Both the position numbers and the translations under genes were made by a program. The notes beneath the pieces are model-generated. The model ran no database searches. It was not told the DNA's origin and worked only from the letters and a program-made list of their open reading frames with translations. DNA of 64,000 nucleotides from Athripsodes cinereus (lineage: Eukaryota > Arthropoda > Insecta > Trichoptera > Leptoceridae): contig OX388318.1 of NCBI GenBank assembly GCA_947579605.1, forward strand, positions 868,001 through 932,000, given 5' to 3'. Positions 41,420 to 54,074 of the stretch are shown here, in pieces; within the stretch, counting starts at the first letter, position 1; every line of letters starts with the position of its first letter.

Positions 41420-42250
41420 TGTCTAATATTCACTGTCAAATAATAAAAACATATCTATTCGAAAAGAAGTACAAAAAAATATCTCTAATGTACAATATAA
41501 ATTGAGGTGATTTTTCCGTGTAGCCGCTATTTCATATAATGTATTTCGTTTAAGCAATGTATTTGAATCTGCTGGTAAATATTTTTTACGCCCGTGCTAT
41601 TCGTACGTACAGGAACTGTCAACTGTCAAATAATGACAGTTGGTTTTACGATAATTTACGTAAACAAAAGCATGCTGTTTTGACGTCTGTCAAATAAGTC
41701 ACTATTTGTACCATGGATGTATATAGGTAGGGGATGGAACGTTTATAGTAATTTGTATGAATGACAGCGAAGCCAAAAAGTGAGGAAGGGAAATCGACGG
41801 TGGCCATTTTGTATGAAACACTTTATTTAACATTTGTATGGGCAATGTATGGAGATTATTCACACAGTATCAGAAAACATTATATTTACTTCTTAAAATA
41901 ATTACAATGCCACATAACTTAATGTTTTCATATATTTGATGAAATAGGGAATAGGATGAGTTAATAAAATTGAGTAATTCATTTCAAAATCATTCAGTAT
42001 TTATTTTTAAACATTGTTTTCATATACACACAATATGGAGAGAATGAATGACAATTGAAGGAAAATATAAAAAAAAATGTACAGAAATTATAGCTAGAAA
42101 TAAAAACAAATTTTGATAGTTTTATTGAATATATAAAAATAAACAGGAGAAACTGAGTGATTTATAATAATAACAAAATGCATTGTAATTAACATACAAC
42201 AAACTCAAAGCCCTCTGAAGAGCACTAACTTGTTGAGTGACTGGATGTAT
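41420..42250. other. Non-coding stretch
   Basis: No gene. A phrase GCTGTTTTGACGTCTGTCAA at 41674 recurs at 51682, part of a dispersed repeat of unknown limits. Confidence 0.4.
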
Positions 42251-42251
42251 G

Positions 42252-43389
42252 CTATGGTAGGTTGAAGACATGTTGCACAGGTGGATTGATGTACGAACTC
42301 ACATCTATCCTGTCAACTGTTGGTATTATATTGTCAACTGGAGGTATTGAATATTCAGCTACTGGCACCGAACTCTCAATTGCTGATGTTGTACTCTCAA
42401 TTGCAGACAATATTCTGCGATCTTTCTCTGAAACATAAAAAAATACCATATAAGTACTTGTATACGCTGATCCACAATAGAAATCCACAATGAGCGACAT
42501 AAATCAACCAACATTTTAAATTAATTCTACACAATTTTATAATAATGTACATAATATTATTTAGAATAGCTTCACAAAACTCTTGAAAATATTTTGCTAT
42601 GCAGGTTGTATTGTGAGTGTGGCAAGAGTTATTATTTTACACATGTATTATGTAATTAGAGATAAATAACTCCAAGATGACACGGTCCAGGTTTGCAAGG
42701 ACAGGTGCATGTTATTTCACAGCGTATCTATGATGATCAATGTGTGGCTTTATGTCATCTCTACACACATTCTCTATCTCTAAGCACAAGAGAAGCTGTG
42801 TTACGGAGTAAAGATTAGATATATCTAAATGAATAATATAAAACATACTAACTTGCAACTGAGTGGGAAACCCAGGATATTTTGTAAGAATGACGTTTTT
42901 CTCCAACCTCGCAGAAAAACGAGATGTTTTTGAACACAAAACACTATGTTTACTTGGTGTCAAATATTGGATAATGTCCAGTTTCTCCTTTCTGGATCCT
43001 TTGGAAAACTACAAAAAATGATTTTGTTTATAAACATGCTATAATATCATTAACCTGATCAGATTTGTATGCATGAAACATTTCATTCTAACGGATAAAA
43101 AAACCAAACATCAGATTGTAGGTTCTTTGTATTGTCAGATGACAGAATGGAAAACAAGTTACATGTGTACATATAGGAGAATAAGGACAGATAATTACAT
43201 AGAACGTTTATAACATTATTATGATCATTTATAAGTATACGAATTATAATATAAACGACTTTAAAATCGCAATATATATTAAGATAAAAACTACAATACA
43301 AAACAACTTACCGAAAATATGACAATCCTGTTTCCTGCGAAAGTTGGATTGGATTTATAACCACAACCATTTATAGCGCACATCACCAT
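42252..43389 (-). pseudogene. THAP-domain gene, decayed
   Basis: Exon 1 (43389-43312) encodes MVMCAINGCGYKSNPTFAGN and ends at a donor CG|GTAAGT. After an acceptor at 43009-43010, exon 2 gives FPKDPERRNWTLSNI. In the next frame comes TPSKHSVLCSKTSRF. Together these are the C-x4-C start, the FPKDP..NW core and the C-x2-H site of a THAP zinc-finger domain. The final histidine is replaced (CSKT), and a 1-base shift and a stop break the frame. A last exon-like piece (42430-42252) follows an acceptor TTTATGTTTCAG and ends in a stop. THAP proteins bind DNA and some are P-element relatives; this copy looks non-functional. Confidence 0.55.
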
Positions 43390-43794
43390 GTTAATCATAA
43401 GTCCTATTCTTCTAGATATAAAAACAAAAACCGATATGAAAAATTCAACTGATGTGCAAAAACTTGATACATTTTTAAAACAACTAAACATAAACATACA
43501 AGGGTTGGTTCACGGGAACATAAATGTCACTCGATGTCGAGCTACCTGAACGACCATGAAGTTGCAGTGAGTGGTGAATATAACCCTGGATAATCGTGAA
43601 TAACTTAGAGCGTTTTTATGACCCAAATGTCATCGTAATGGCGCCATTATTTGTTACGTCTTGTTTTTATTATTATTTTATATTGCTTTTATAACTTTTA
43701 AAATTATTTTTGTTATTTTGGATTTACTTGTTGTTATAATTTCTTAAATTTGTCAACGTGTAAAAGACGTAAACTATACTACTACTACTACTAT
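43390..43794. other. Non-coding stretch
   Basis: Upstream flank of the THAP remnant, followed by T-rich sequence ending in (CTA)n at 43779-43794. No gene is supported. Confidence 0.35.
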
Positions 43795-44060
43795 ACCATC
43801 ACGGCATATCCCACAAGTGGGGTAACCAGCAGACCAGCTGCATGTAAGAAACATTCAAGCTGTCCTCTTCGTGCCAATATAAAATCAAGATATTCAGGAT
43901 GGGTGGCAAACCTCATCGCTGAATTTAAGATGTATCTACAATGTCTTAATTTTTTCGAATACCTGCCTTTTACAGGACACTCGAAAACTTAAGGAGAAGA
44001 GTGGGAGACCAATTCTTTACCGGGTGCTCCACATATTGTGTGCTATCTTCAATTTATTTT
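43795..44060 (+). repeat. Dispersed repeat family C, copy 1
   Basis: It starts CATCACGGCATATCCCACAA with GGGGTAACCAGCAGACCAGC and continues to GTGGGAGACCAATTCTTTACCGG. Related copies start at 59157 and 63712 in the same orientation, with a weak copy at 52420. The length suggests a SINE or MITE of about 240 bp. No A/B boxes or terminal repeats could be defined. Confidence 0.65.
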
Positions 44061-44480
44061 CTACCAATAAGGTAATTGATTGAAAGTTTAAATATTCTTG
44101 CCATATTTATTGAATGTAATAAATATGAAATGAAGTAAAAAATATTCAACAATTATTGTATCAATTGTATCAATTGTATCAATTATTTACCCATATAAAA
44201 AACTGAAATTCATGCTAATATTGTCGATGAAATAACTAAAATATCGTCTTTAAATTCAAACCATTATAGATAAATTATTCACATTTCAATTCCAAAAAGT
44301 AAACAGAAACATTATGTATAAAACCCACAAACTCTCACTTCAAAGCGGAGTGTGTTGTGATTAACATAGTAACACTTCTGAGCAAGAGATGAAAACCAAT
44401 TTCTGGCACCCTATTGTATAGAAAAATCAATGTATGCTGGAATTCTTTTTTGTTAGTTTTTAAATCATTCTCATACTTAC

Positions 44481-44752
44481 TCATTGGATGTTCAAGTTTG
44501 TGTATTAAACGCTGAATTGCATAGAGACAATTCAATTCTAATTCAGGATTGTGTTTGTCTCCGATGAATGTGACTAAAAGTGGGTTGTATGTGTTTAATC
44601 GCTGTTTGGCTTGAACATCGTCAAATCTCGGTTTTGCATTTTCTGTTGGAACTAGTACATATTTATACACAGCCTCAGTCAGAGCTCTGATGAACCAGAT
44701 TTCCTCTGGATTCTCAATAACATTCTTGATCCATTCTTCAATTTGACGTAAA
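44481..44752 (-). CDS. eIF4G-type W2 (MIF4G/HEAT) domain exon
   Basis: A single exon on the minus strand lies between acceptor TTTATAG and donor GA|GTAAGTATG. It encodes LRQIEEWIKNVIENPEEIWF, IRALTEAVYKYV and HNPELELNCLYAIQRLIHKL, which fits the C-terminal W2 HEAT-like domain of eIF4G (human counterpart pattern: EWIE...LVRALMTAV...ELQALYALQALV). The open frame past the donor is intron. eIF4G scaffolds the cap-binding complex, and W2 binds the kinase MNK. Neighbouring exons were not identified on either side, so this may be one exon of a long gene or an exon copied in isolation. Confidence 0.6.
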
Positions 44753-44814
44753 CTATAAATATATTTAAATAAATATATTTATAGTTTAATATATTTAAAT
44801 ATATTTAAATTTAA

Positions 44815-45005
44815 AATGAGTTCGTCGGTAGCCTGGAGGTAGAGTCTCGGCCTCCAGAACAAGGGGTCCGAGGTTCGATCCCAGGTGCTGGCAAACTCCC
44901 CTTTCACGGCACAAGCTTTTAGCTTAGTGTGAAAGGTGTATAAGGTTGTATTTGGGTTTATTACAAAACCCAGATATATCCTTTTTAAAAAAAAAAAAAA
45001 ATATT
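44815..45005 (+). mobile_element. tRNA-derived SINE, family 2
   Basis: It begins GTTCGTCGGTAGCCTGGAGG, with an A-box-like TAGCCTGGAGGTAGAGTC and B box GGTTCGATCCC (44873-44883). A conserved body (AAGCTTTTAGCTTAGTGTGA) and GGGTTTATTACAAAACCC hairpin follow, ending in A13 near 45001. A minus-strand copy, itself interrupted by a hAT MITE, is at 49600-50115. Confidence 0.8.
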
Positions 45006-47220
<2,215 letters not shown>

Positions 47221-47437
47221 TAGACAATTCACACAGATCTAGCTAGTCCCAAACTAAGATATGAATCTTGTATTATGGGTACTAACGCGACGATATACAT
47301 ATATACAATGCACTGAACACATATAAATGTAACACCCAGGCCCTGGACAATTTGAAAAAGGTCATTCTTCATTTTGCCCTGGCCGGGAATCGAACCCGGG
47401 ACCTCGTAACTCAAAGGCAAGTGCGTTAGCCTCTGTT
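47221..47437 (-). mobile_element. tRNA-derived SINE, family 1, second copy
   Basis: Same layout as 40859-41092 with minor differences (B box GGTTCGATTCC, 47397-47387). It is cut by, or abuts, a truncated RTE LINE at about 47438. Confidence 0.85.
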
Positions 47438-47439
47438 GT

Positions 47440-47896
47440 CCGACATGGTTAAAGAAGGATGAAAGTGGCATAAATGCAGTAGAAATGAGATCGTTGAGAA
47501 GGATGTGTGGTAAAAGTCTGAGAGATTGTGTGCGTAACAGTGATATACGAAAGGAATGTGGAATGAAAGTTGGTGTGGTTACAAGGATGAATGTAAATAA
47601 GTTAAGATGGTTTGGGCACGTGGAAAGAATGAATGAGGACAGAATGACTAAGAAGATATATTTGTCTGAGAGGAATGGTGCTCGGAGACGTGGACGTCCG
47701 AGAATTAAATGGCAAGATCATTTAAATCAAATCCTACAGGACGGTCACGTGTTGAGCACATTGAACAGGAGAGCATGCATGAGGAATTGTATGACAGTGA
47801 CGGAAGCGAAAGATGTATGTAAGGATAGAAGGAAGTGGCGCTCGATCCTTTCTGCCTACCCTGCAAGGGAAGCGACGTGATGGTATGTATGTATGG
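47440..47896 (+). pseudogene. RTE-type LINE, 5'-truncated, C-terminus
   Basis: 131 codons (47485-47880) of the pol C-terminus: MRSLRRMCGKSLRDCVRNSD, KLRWFGHVERMNEDRMTKKI, GARRRGRPRIKWQDHLNQIL. The DNA is almost identical to 61360-61800, so the two are recent siblings. It ends in a short (GTAT)n tail (47882-47896). Confidence 0.85.
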
Positions 47897-47899
47897 ATG

Positions 47900-48480
47900 T
47901 TATCTTAATTAATATAGAAATTACTGGTGAAATTTTTTACATTTGCCGGGAACCAAGCCCAAGACCTCCCAAATGGTAGACGGGCATCGTAATAGCAAAT
48001 CTACTACTGATCTATTATTAAAAAAAAATACCTAAGATCTTGAATACATACCTTTAAATTTTCTGTTGACATTGTGTTAACCAATGTTTTTACTACTAAT
48101 GTAGTGATTTTGCCACTTCCGATGTTGTTGGGAGTCTCAGTATTAGTGGAATATGTTTACTATAAAGTAGTCCAACATTGTCAGCCAAGTAAGCCGTATA
48201 ATTTAATGTTTGTAACAGCAGATAGAGTTCACTTAGTGTCGACTAAATTAAAAAATATTATGAATTCTAGATATTATTTTCTAGGTTACGAACGTCGATG
48301 AGATTTTAGTTATTACATGATATTATGTTATCATATAACATACTATTCATGAGATCTATTTTATGATTGAGACATAGCTTTGCACATAAAGGAAAGGATA
48401 TATTTTATATTTTTTACATAATTTTTAGGATAACTTAAAATAAAACACTTATGTTAAGTATAAGCCCGGACACAAGCTAG
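47900..48480. other. Non-coding stretch
   Basis: An open frame without a proper ATG (48044-48301) encodes a membrane-like segment (VVILPLPMLLGVSVLVEYVY) but has no recognised homologue, start or splice sites. Otherwise AT-rich. Confidence 0.3.
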
Positions 48481-48663
48481 CAATATGCAGCTTCGCCGGG
48501 TGAGATCTAAATACAAATTAAGTATAAGAAATGTTATAGTAGATATCTTGTTTATATTTTATGGTTTTTCAATAAAAAAAAAAAATATCTACAGTCACTG
48601 TGGATATATTTTAAAAAAAACTTTTTTATACACACTTATATTCCAATTTCCTTTCGTCCAATT

Positions 48664-49259
48664 TCAATTCTCCCCTTCTTTTCCAAGGTCACTGAAAGAC
48701 TGGCATATAACCAACTCAATACTTTTATCACAAAATAATCTCCATAACAATTTCCAGTCATAATTAAAATTATTAAGACAAATAAGACGTATACATTCCA
48801 AATTCGTGTACTTTCTCAAAACATATTCACACTGAGTGCTACTTATTCTAAAATATTCCAGGAACTGCGTGGGCAAAATATCTTGGAAATTAATCCTTTT
48901 TTTATAAAATCTCACAGCTCCGTCTTCCACATCCCTTTGTAATAATATTTTTCGCCACATTGTATAACAAATTTACTTAAAACACCTATAATATAAACCA
49001 ACGTCTACTTTCACAACACGACGAATCGCATATTTGAAATGTCAAAATATTCGTTTGCTATGTTGGCAAAGTTTTTTATGAAAAGTAGTAATGGTGGAAC
49101 AGAACTGCCTATTTACTTTGCGAATGGCGTCTTCTTTTCACTTTGCGCTTTGCAATTCCTACTTTGCAAAAAGATGTAATGGTGGAACGGAAACAAGCCG
49201 ATGAATTGCATAGTGCAAAATGCAGAGTTGGAAAGTATAATGGTGGAACGGGGCACTGG
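48664..49259 (-). mobile_element. PIF/Harbinger-type element remnant with transposase N-terminus
   Basis: The minus-strand frame 48960-48664 begins MWRKILLQRDVEDGAVRFYK and continues ILPTQFLEYFRISSTQCEYV, the start pattern of HARBI1-like nucleases. The right end (49241-49259) inverts to CCAGTGCCCCGTTCCACCATT, and three direct TAATGGTGGAAC units lie at about 49090, 49158 and 49239. The catalytic DDE part and left end are missing. Confidence 0.5.
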
Positions 49260-49599
49260 TTTTTAATAGTTATATTTTTAAATTGTTATATTTTGAATAG
49301 TTATATTTTTAAATTGTCATAGTATAATTTTATGTAAATTTTTTATAAGCTATTTACTGTTTAAAATAAATGCTCATATGATTATAATGTTTTTTTTTCT
49401 TCCAATTTGTACATTATTATATCTAGTATGACCTATTATTAACCTAGATGTTGTTTGGTTTGGCGTTTTCTCTTAAAAATTGAGTGAGAATATCCCGTAC
49501 AGACTGTTAAGATATGTAATAAACTGTTTTTACTTCAGATGTGTGATTAAATTGTTTAAGGATGTTATAAGTTAATAAAATTAAAAAAAATATTAGATT

Positions 49600-50115
49600 T
49601 TTTTAGATTAGATATATCTAGGTTTTTGTTATAAACCAAAATACAATCTCATACACCATAGGTGGCCAACCTTTTCAGCAGCTGGGCCAAATTTCAGAAT
49701 TGAGATTTTCTACCGGGCCATACAACAATTTACTCCATATATGGAACATTTTATAATTTTACTTCACCTTAAAATTTCTACCCCCCCGTCGCCAAGTTTT
49801 CAAAATGGTATAGGAATTTGAAATGTTTCAAAACTCCTCGGTTTTCTTTAAGAATATTTTCTCAAAATAGTACCTCTTTCAAAAAAGTAACGGATACTTA
49901 TACCGACTGTTATCAAAAAAAATAGTGAGGAATGCTTCGCGGGCCGCACGTAGACACCCAACAGGCCGTATGTGGCCTGCGTGTTGGCCACCCTTGTTAT
50001 ACACCTTTCACCATAAGCTAAAAGCTTGTGTCGTGAAATGGGGTATTGCTGGCACCTGGAATCGAATTACGCACCTCTTGTGCTTGAGGCCGAGACTGTA
50101 CCGCCAGGCTACAAT
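49600..50115 (-). mobile_element. tRNA-derived SINE, family 2, minus strand, interrupted
   Basis: Bases 49611-49656 (TAGATATATCTAGGTTTTTG onward) and 49997-50115 (ATACACCTTTCACCATAAGC onward) are the two halves of a family 2 SINE on the minus strand. They are split by a hAT MITE. The B box region reads GGAATTCGATTCCAGG (minus) with changes, so the promoter is decayed. Confidence 0.75.
49657..49996. mobile_element. hAT-type MITE, 340 bp, with 8-bp target duplication
   Basis: Ends CATAGGTGGCCAACC and, inverted, CAAGGGTGGCCAACAC. Flanking duplications are TCATACAC (49649-49656) and TTATACAC (49997-50004). The interior has the GGGCCGCACG/CAGGCCGTATGTGG hairpin-like right end. There is no coding capacity. 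A truncated copy is at 37486-37640. Confidence 0.85.
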
Positions 50116-50119
50116 GGAA

Positions 50120-51850
50120 TTATTAAATTACTATACATTACCATATTGTTTAAAGTTATTCAGATACTGTCAGTGTAATCAATAAATGAATTAGCAAATG
50201 TGTATTTAGCTGAAAAAAGTGTCTGACCTGAATACAATTTTATATAACTCTGCCTAACTGTCTGAAATAGCTACAATTCTATACACAAAATAGAAAACAA
50301 AATAAGTACTAATACATTGGGATAAGACAAGGCATCAATGATGATTTATTTACGATCACCATGAGCTCTTTGAGAAGATAGTGATATACTTTACAGTTTG
50401 ATTAATTTAATGCTCCTAGTCATTGATAGAATAGTACCCATAAGAATGCTTATACAATGAATTAGACAAATTTAATAGTCAGTCATTTTACAGAGTATTG
50501 TAGTTATATATATTTTAAAATAATCTTTAGAGGTGACTGTTGGTGGTGGAGATTTATCATAAAAACACTTCAATGCTATTGATATTTATTTATTAAGAAT
50601 AATCATTTAAATAGTGACAGTGTGAAGGACAAAAGAAAATATAAACAATTTTTTTCTACATCTATCATCAAATAAAAATGGTTAAAGACGTTTCACAAAA
50701 TTGAATACTGCTTAAGACAATTTAAATAAATATTTGATTTGAAACTTTACATAGGTGCTACTTTGAACTCCCTATGCGCGCTACAATATACTACACTTGT
50801 AAGTGATTGGTGTATAGATATTTGTAAAGAATTTTGACAAGCATCTATGTTTTTGGTGCAGTCGCCTTGTTTGCTTTAAAACTGTTTTTGTTTGTAATTT
50901 ATTTGTTTTAAACTTGCTCTGGAACATTAAATTAATAAGTATTAGTAAGAGTTGAAAATTGAGAAAAGACCATTAGCATTTTCTCAATTCCGATGATGTC
51001 CCACTGCCTTCCTATATTTCAGGAAGGATTACGTCAGGGGGAGTCCATCAGGCGAACCATGAGCCCTTAGAAAGAATTTGCTAGAAGAGTATGGATGACA
51101 CAGGAACTGACATTCATGGGTGTGGGAGGGTGTAACCCTTAATGTGCCTTCCTATATATATTTAATCCTTGGGTCAAGTCACCTACATTGTAATATTCAT
51201 ATGACCACCATCTGCCAAAGAAGTCATTTTGTTAAATAGATTAACACGACAAAGTGACTTGTATATGATAACAATAAATTCTGAAAAATTATTGACACTA
51301 TAACTCACTTTTGATTCTGAAAAGATATTATAATATAATGAAATTAGCGGTACCTCACATTAAGTAAGAAAGAATAGTAAGTCGTGTGCTATAATTAGAA
51401 CTAGATTTTATTTTTGCCGGAAACGACAGGTTTTCATGAGAAACTTTTTTTGCGCTATCTCCAGATACACTGATATCTCGATTATATAAAAATACACGAT
51501 TATTTGCAAGTTTTATACCGGGCACTTCTTCAAACGTCGCATGCAAGTTTCAATTTGTTTTGACAGTTCAACTTTGTTTTGAGTCATAGAATAACAATCA
51601 AAATCAGTTCTATCCACGGCCGCCAGATATCGCTAATGTCGGGGAACGGTCTCGAAAATAATGAATCGTAACAAAGCCACGCTGTTTTGACGTCTGTCAA
51701 GTTGGCAGACGTAATGTCACGTTGACATTTCTTATTATCTTAGCCATTCTCAATGTATGTATCCAAAGTTCTTTTCTTGCATTCATATATTTTATCAACA
51801 CTCTTAATAATAATATTGCTAAAAAAGTAGCTTACCTACACTTCGTCAAA
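50120..51850. other. AT-rich non-coding stretch
   Basis: No supported gene or RNA. A GC-richer segment near 51000-51130 (AAGGATTACGTCAGGGGGAG) is unexplained. The part 51630-51700 shares phrases with 45593 and 41674 (dispersed repeat). Confidence 0.35.
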
Positions 51851-51851
51851 G

Positions 51852-52703
51852 TAGGGTTGTAATGGATGTTACTTTGCGGATTCGGATTTTGAGTGACTCT
51901 GTTTTGAGGATGCGGATTCGGATCTGGAGTGACTTAAGTCCTTATGATTTAATTTTATTCTTTTAAGTTTTAATATAAATTGATAATGTACCTAAATGTA
52001 GCTATCTTTGATATTTATTTATTTATTTATTTACATCTTCAACAGGGATACAAACAGTCATATCATAAATAGTATTGAACAGAATAATTCAAAACCATAA
52101 GTGGACCAACAAAGTCCCCTATTATTACCAGTATGCTAATTACAATCATTTTCAATAAACAATAAAGTCAAGCATGTGGGATTCACAACAATCAGGGTTT
52201 GATATTCTATCAATAATCTATCTTTTGAGTTTGTATTTTATTTAAATGTTTGATATTGTTCCTATACATTTTTTTTTTACTGAGCACGCTTTGTAAAATA
52301 ATTTTTAAGTTTGTAAAAGGCGTGAGCAGTTGATTTATTAAATAAATGAAAATAAAGATATACATGAAAATTTTTACACGTAAATGTTTTTCTAAATATT
52401 TTTTCTATAGATTTTGTGGCGTTTTCCCACAAGTACCATAATCAGTTGACTAACCGCATGCAGTAAACATGCTGGTAGTCTTCTCTTCTTCTTCTTCACA
52501 TCTTTGAACTGGCATATCTGCTATATCTACCAGGATTGAATTAGTACGAAAAATATATTTTCAATATTTTATTTTAGAAATGTATCTGGCTTGGCATGGT
52601 ATCCTCAAAAATATTTAAGGATGCGGATTCCAAGCTCTTTAAATAAATTTTGCAGATGCGGATATTTTTCGGATGCGGATACGGATATTCATTACAACCC
52701 TAC
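51852..52703. mobile_element. Possible hAT-type non-autonomous element with TAGGGTTGTAATG ends
   Basis: TAGGGTTGTAATGGATGTTA at 51852 and its inverse (ATATTCATTACAACCCTA, 52684-52701) border 850 bp. The interior next to both ends is full of GATGCGGATTCGGAT-type repeats. This end structure is seen in insect hAT MITEs. A LINE tail (52017-52180) appears to be nested inside. No convincing target duplication. Confidence 0.5.
52017..52180 (-). mobile_element. LINE 3' end remnant, minus strand
   Basis: On the minus strand it ends TGTAAATAAATAAATAAATA after TATGACTGTTTGTATCCCTG, like the remnant at 21188-21330. No coding sequence. Confidence 0.45.
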
Positions 52704-54074
52704 TCTGAACAAAAGATTTCGCAAACATCTAGATTTCCATAAACGAAATAGTTTAATATTAATGTTGTCTATGGAAATAATTCACCATAGACAATTTTCA
52801 TAATTTCTTTTATCTATGATACGTACGAATAGCCTTTGCCTCCTTTTTAACGAAAAGTAGAAAGGGTAATTTCAATATATATGGAAAGATAATTTACACA
52901 ATTGCAATGAAAATACCTTTTATAAGGTTTCAAAAGCAAACTTTTAATTATAGCCGCGTGATCGTTAGTGACTTTATAAAAAGGGTACAGTCATTTAAAA
53001 GCTATTTAAAAAATACGGAGTAGAAGAAACGGCCTTTTATTGAAATTTGCCTGGATGTACTAAACGTTCTCAGAATTGTTCACGTGGACAATTGCATCTT
53101 CTCGGTGGACGTACTTTAGTAAACTAAATAAATAGGCCAATATCACCACTATTATCAGATAAATCCAAAATGCTATATGAACTTTATATAAAAAAAATAG
53201 TGCTTTAAAGTAAGATCGTATCTACCAGCGTAATAAAAATAATATATTGTAGGTATTACTAATTACTACCATCTGTGTATTCACTTTAGAACTATGATAG
53301 CAAAGTTTCAAACCAATTTCCTAGACTGTGCGTTTAACTCTGATGTCCATGATGAATTTTCCGAATTTTCTTCACTACAGTGTTCTTAGTAACAACACAT
53401 TTTCGCTATATTTCAGAAATATTCAAAGTATTCCTTTTATACATTAATTGGTTGATTAAGTAGCATTCACATTGCTTCACTTTGGATGATCATCCAGAGT
53501 GTCAGGGTCAAACCTGTTCATCGAAAGTGAACACGTCTGTTCACATTTGTTCATCCTATGCTTTCACTGCCATGTCTACTCTCTCACTCATGTTGTATGC
53601 AGTTTGACGTATTTTCGTATAAAAATAATTAAACAAATTCAAAAATGAAAAATAACAATTAAAATAAATTAATATAGTTCTCGACTGCATAATAATTTTG
53701 TACATGATTCTGACATTCAATACAAATTCATAGAGAATAAAACAAATAATAAGATGAAACTTGTTTATGGTCGTTTCAGTGAAAGGACCTTTCATCAAAA
53801 TTATGACGACTGATAATCTCTTTCCTCCGTCATCGCTAGTGATCACTATTGATGAAACGCCTGTTCACTCCTGTTCATCTTGGAGGATCATCCGTAGTAA
53901 TCACTGAAAGTGAACGTATGTGAACGACCCTTAAGTGATATTATATTTAAAACACTACCATGTTTTATTTTTTAATTAATCAATTTCATTATAAAACCAC
54001 CAGGTTTGAGAAAAGTAATTCAAATATACATACGTACCTAGTTATTAAAACATAGTAGGTAAATGCTTATAAAC
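52704..54074. other. Non-coding stretch with a possible MITE
   Basis: Between 53470 and 53935, phrases GGATGATCATCC / GGATGATCCTCC and GTTCATCGAAAGTGAACACG / its inverse CGTTCACTTTCAG occur in opposite orientation, suggesting a decayed inverted-repeat element. No genes otherwise. Confidence 0.35.

Noticed and set aside
43755..43795. Simple (CTA)n and other microsatellites as functional sites
   Set aside because: Short and common in such genomes; noted only where they mark element ends.
48044..48301. Small membrane protein frame
   Set aside because: No ATG near its start, no splice sites, no known homologue.
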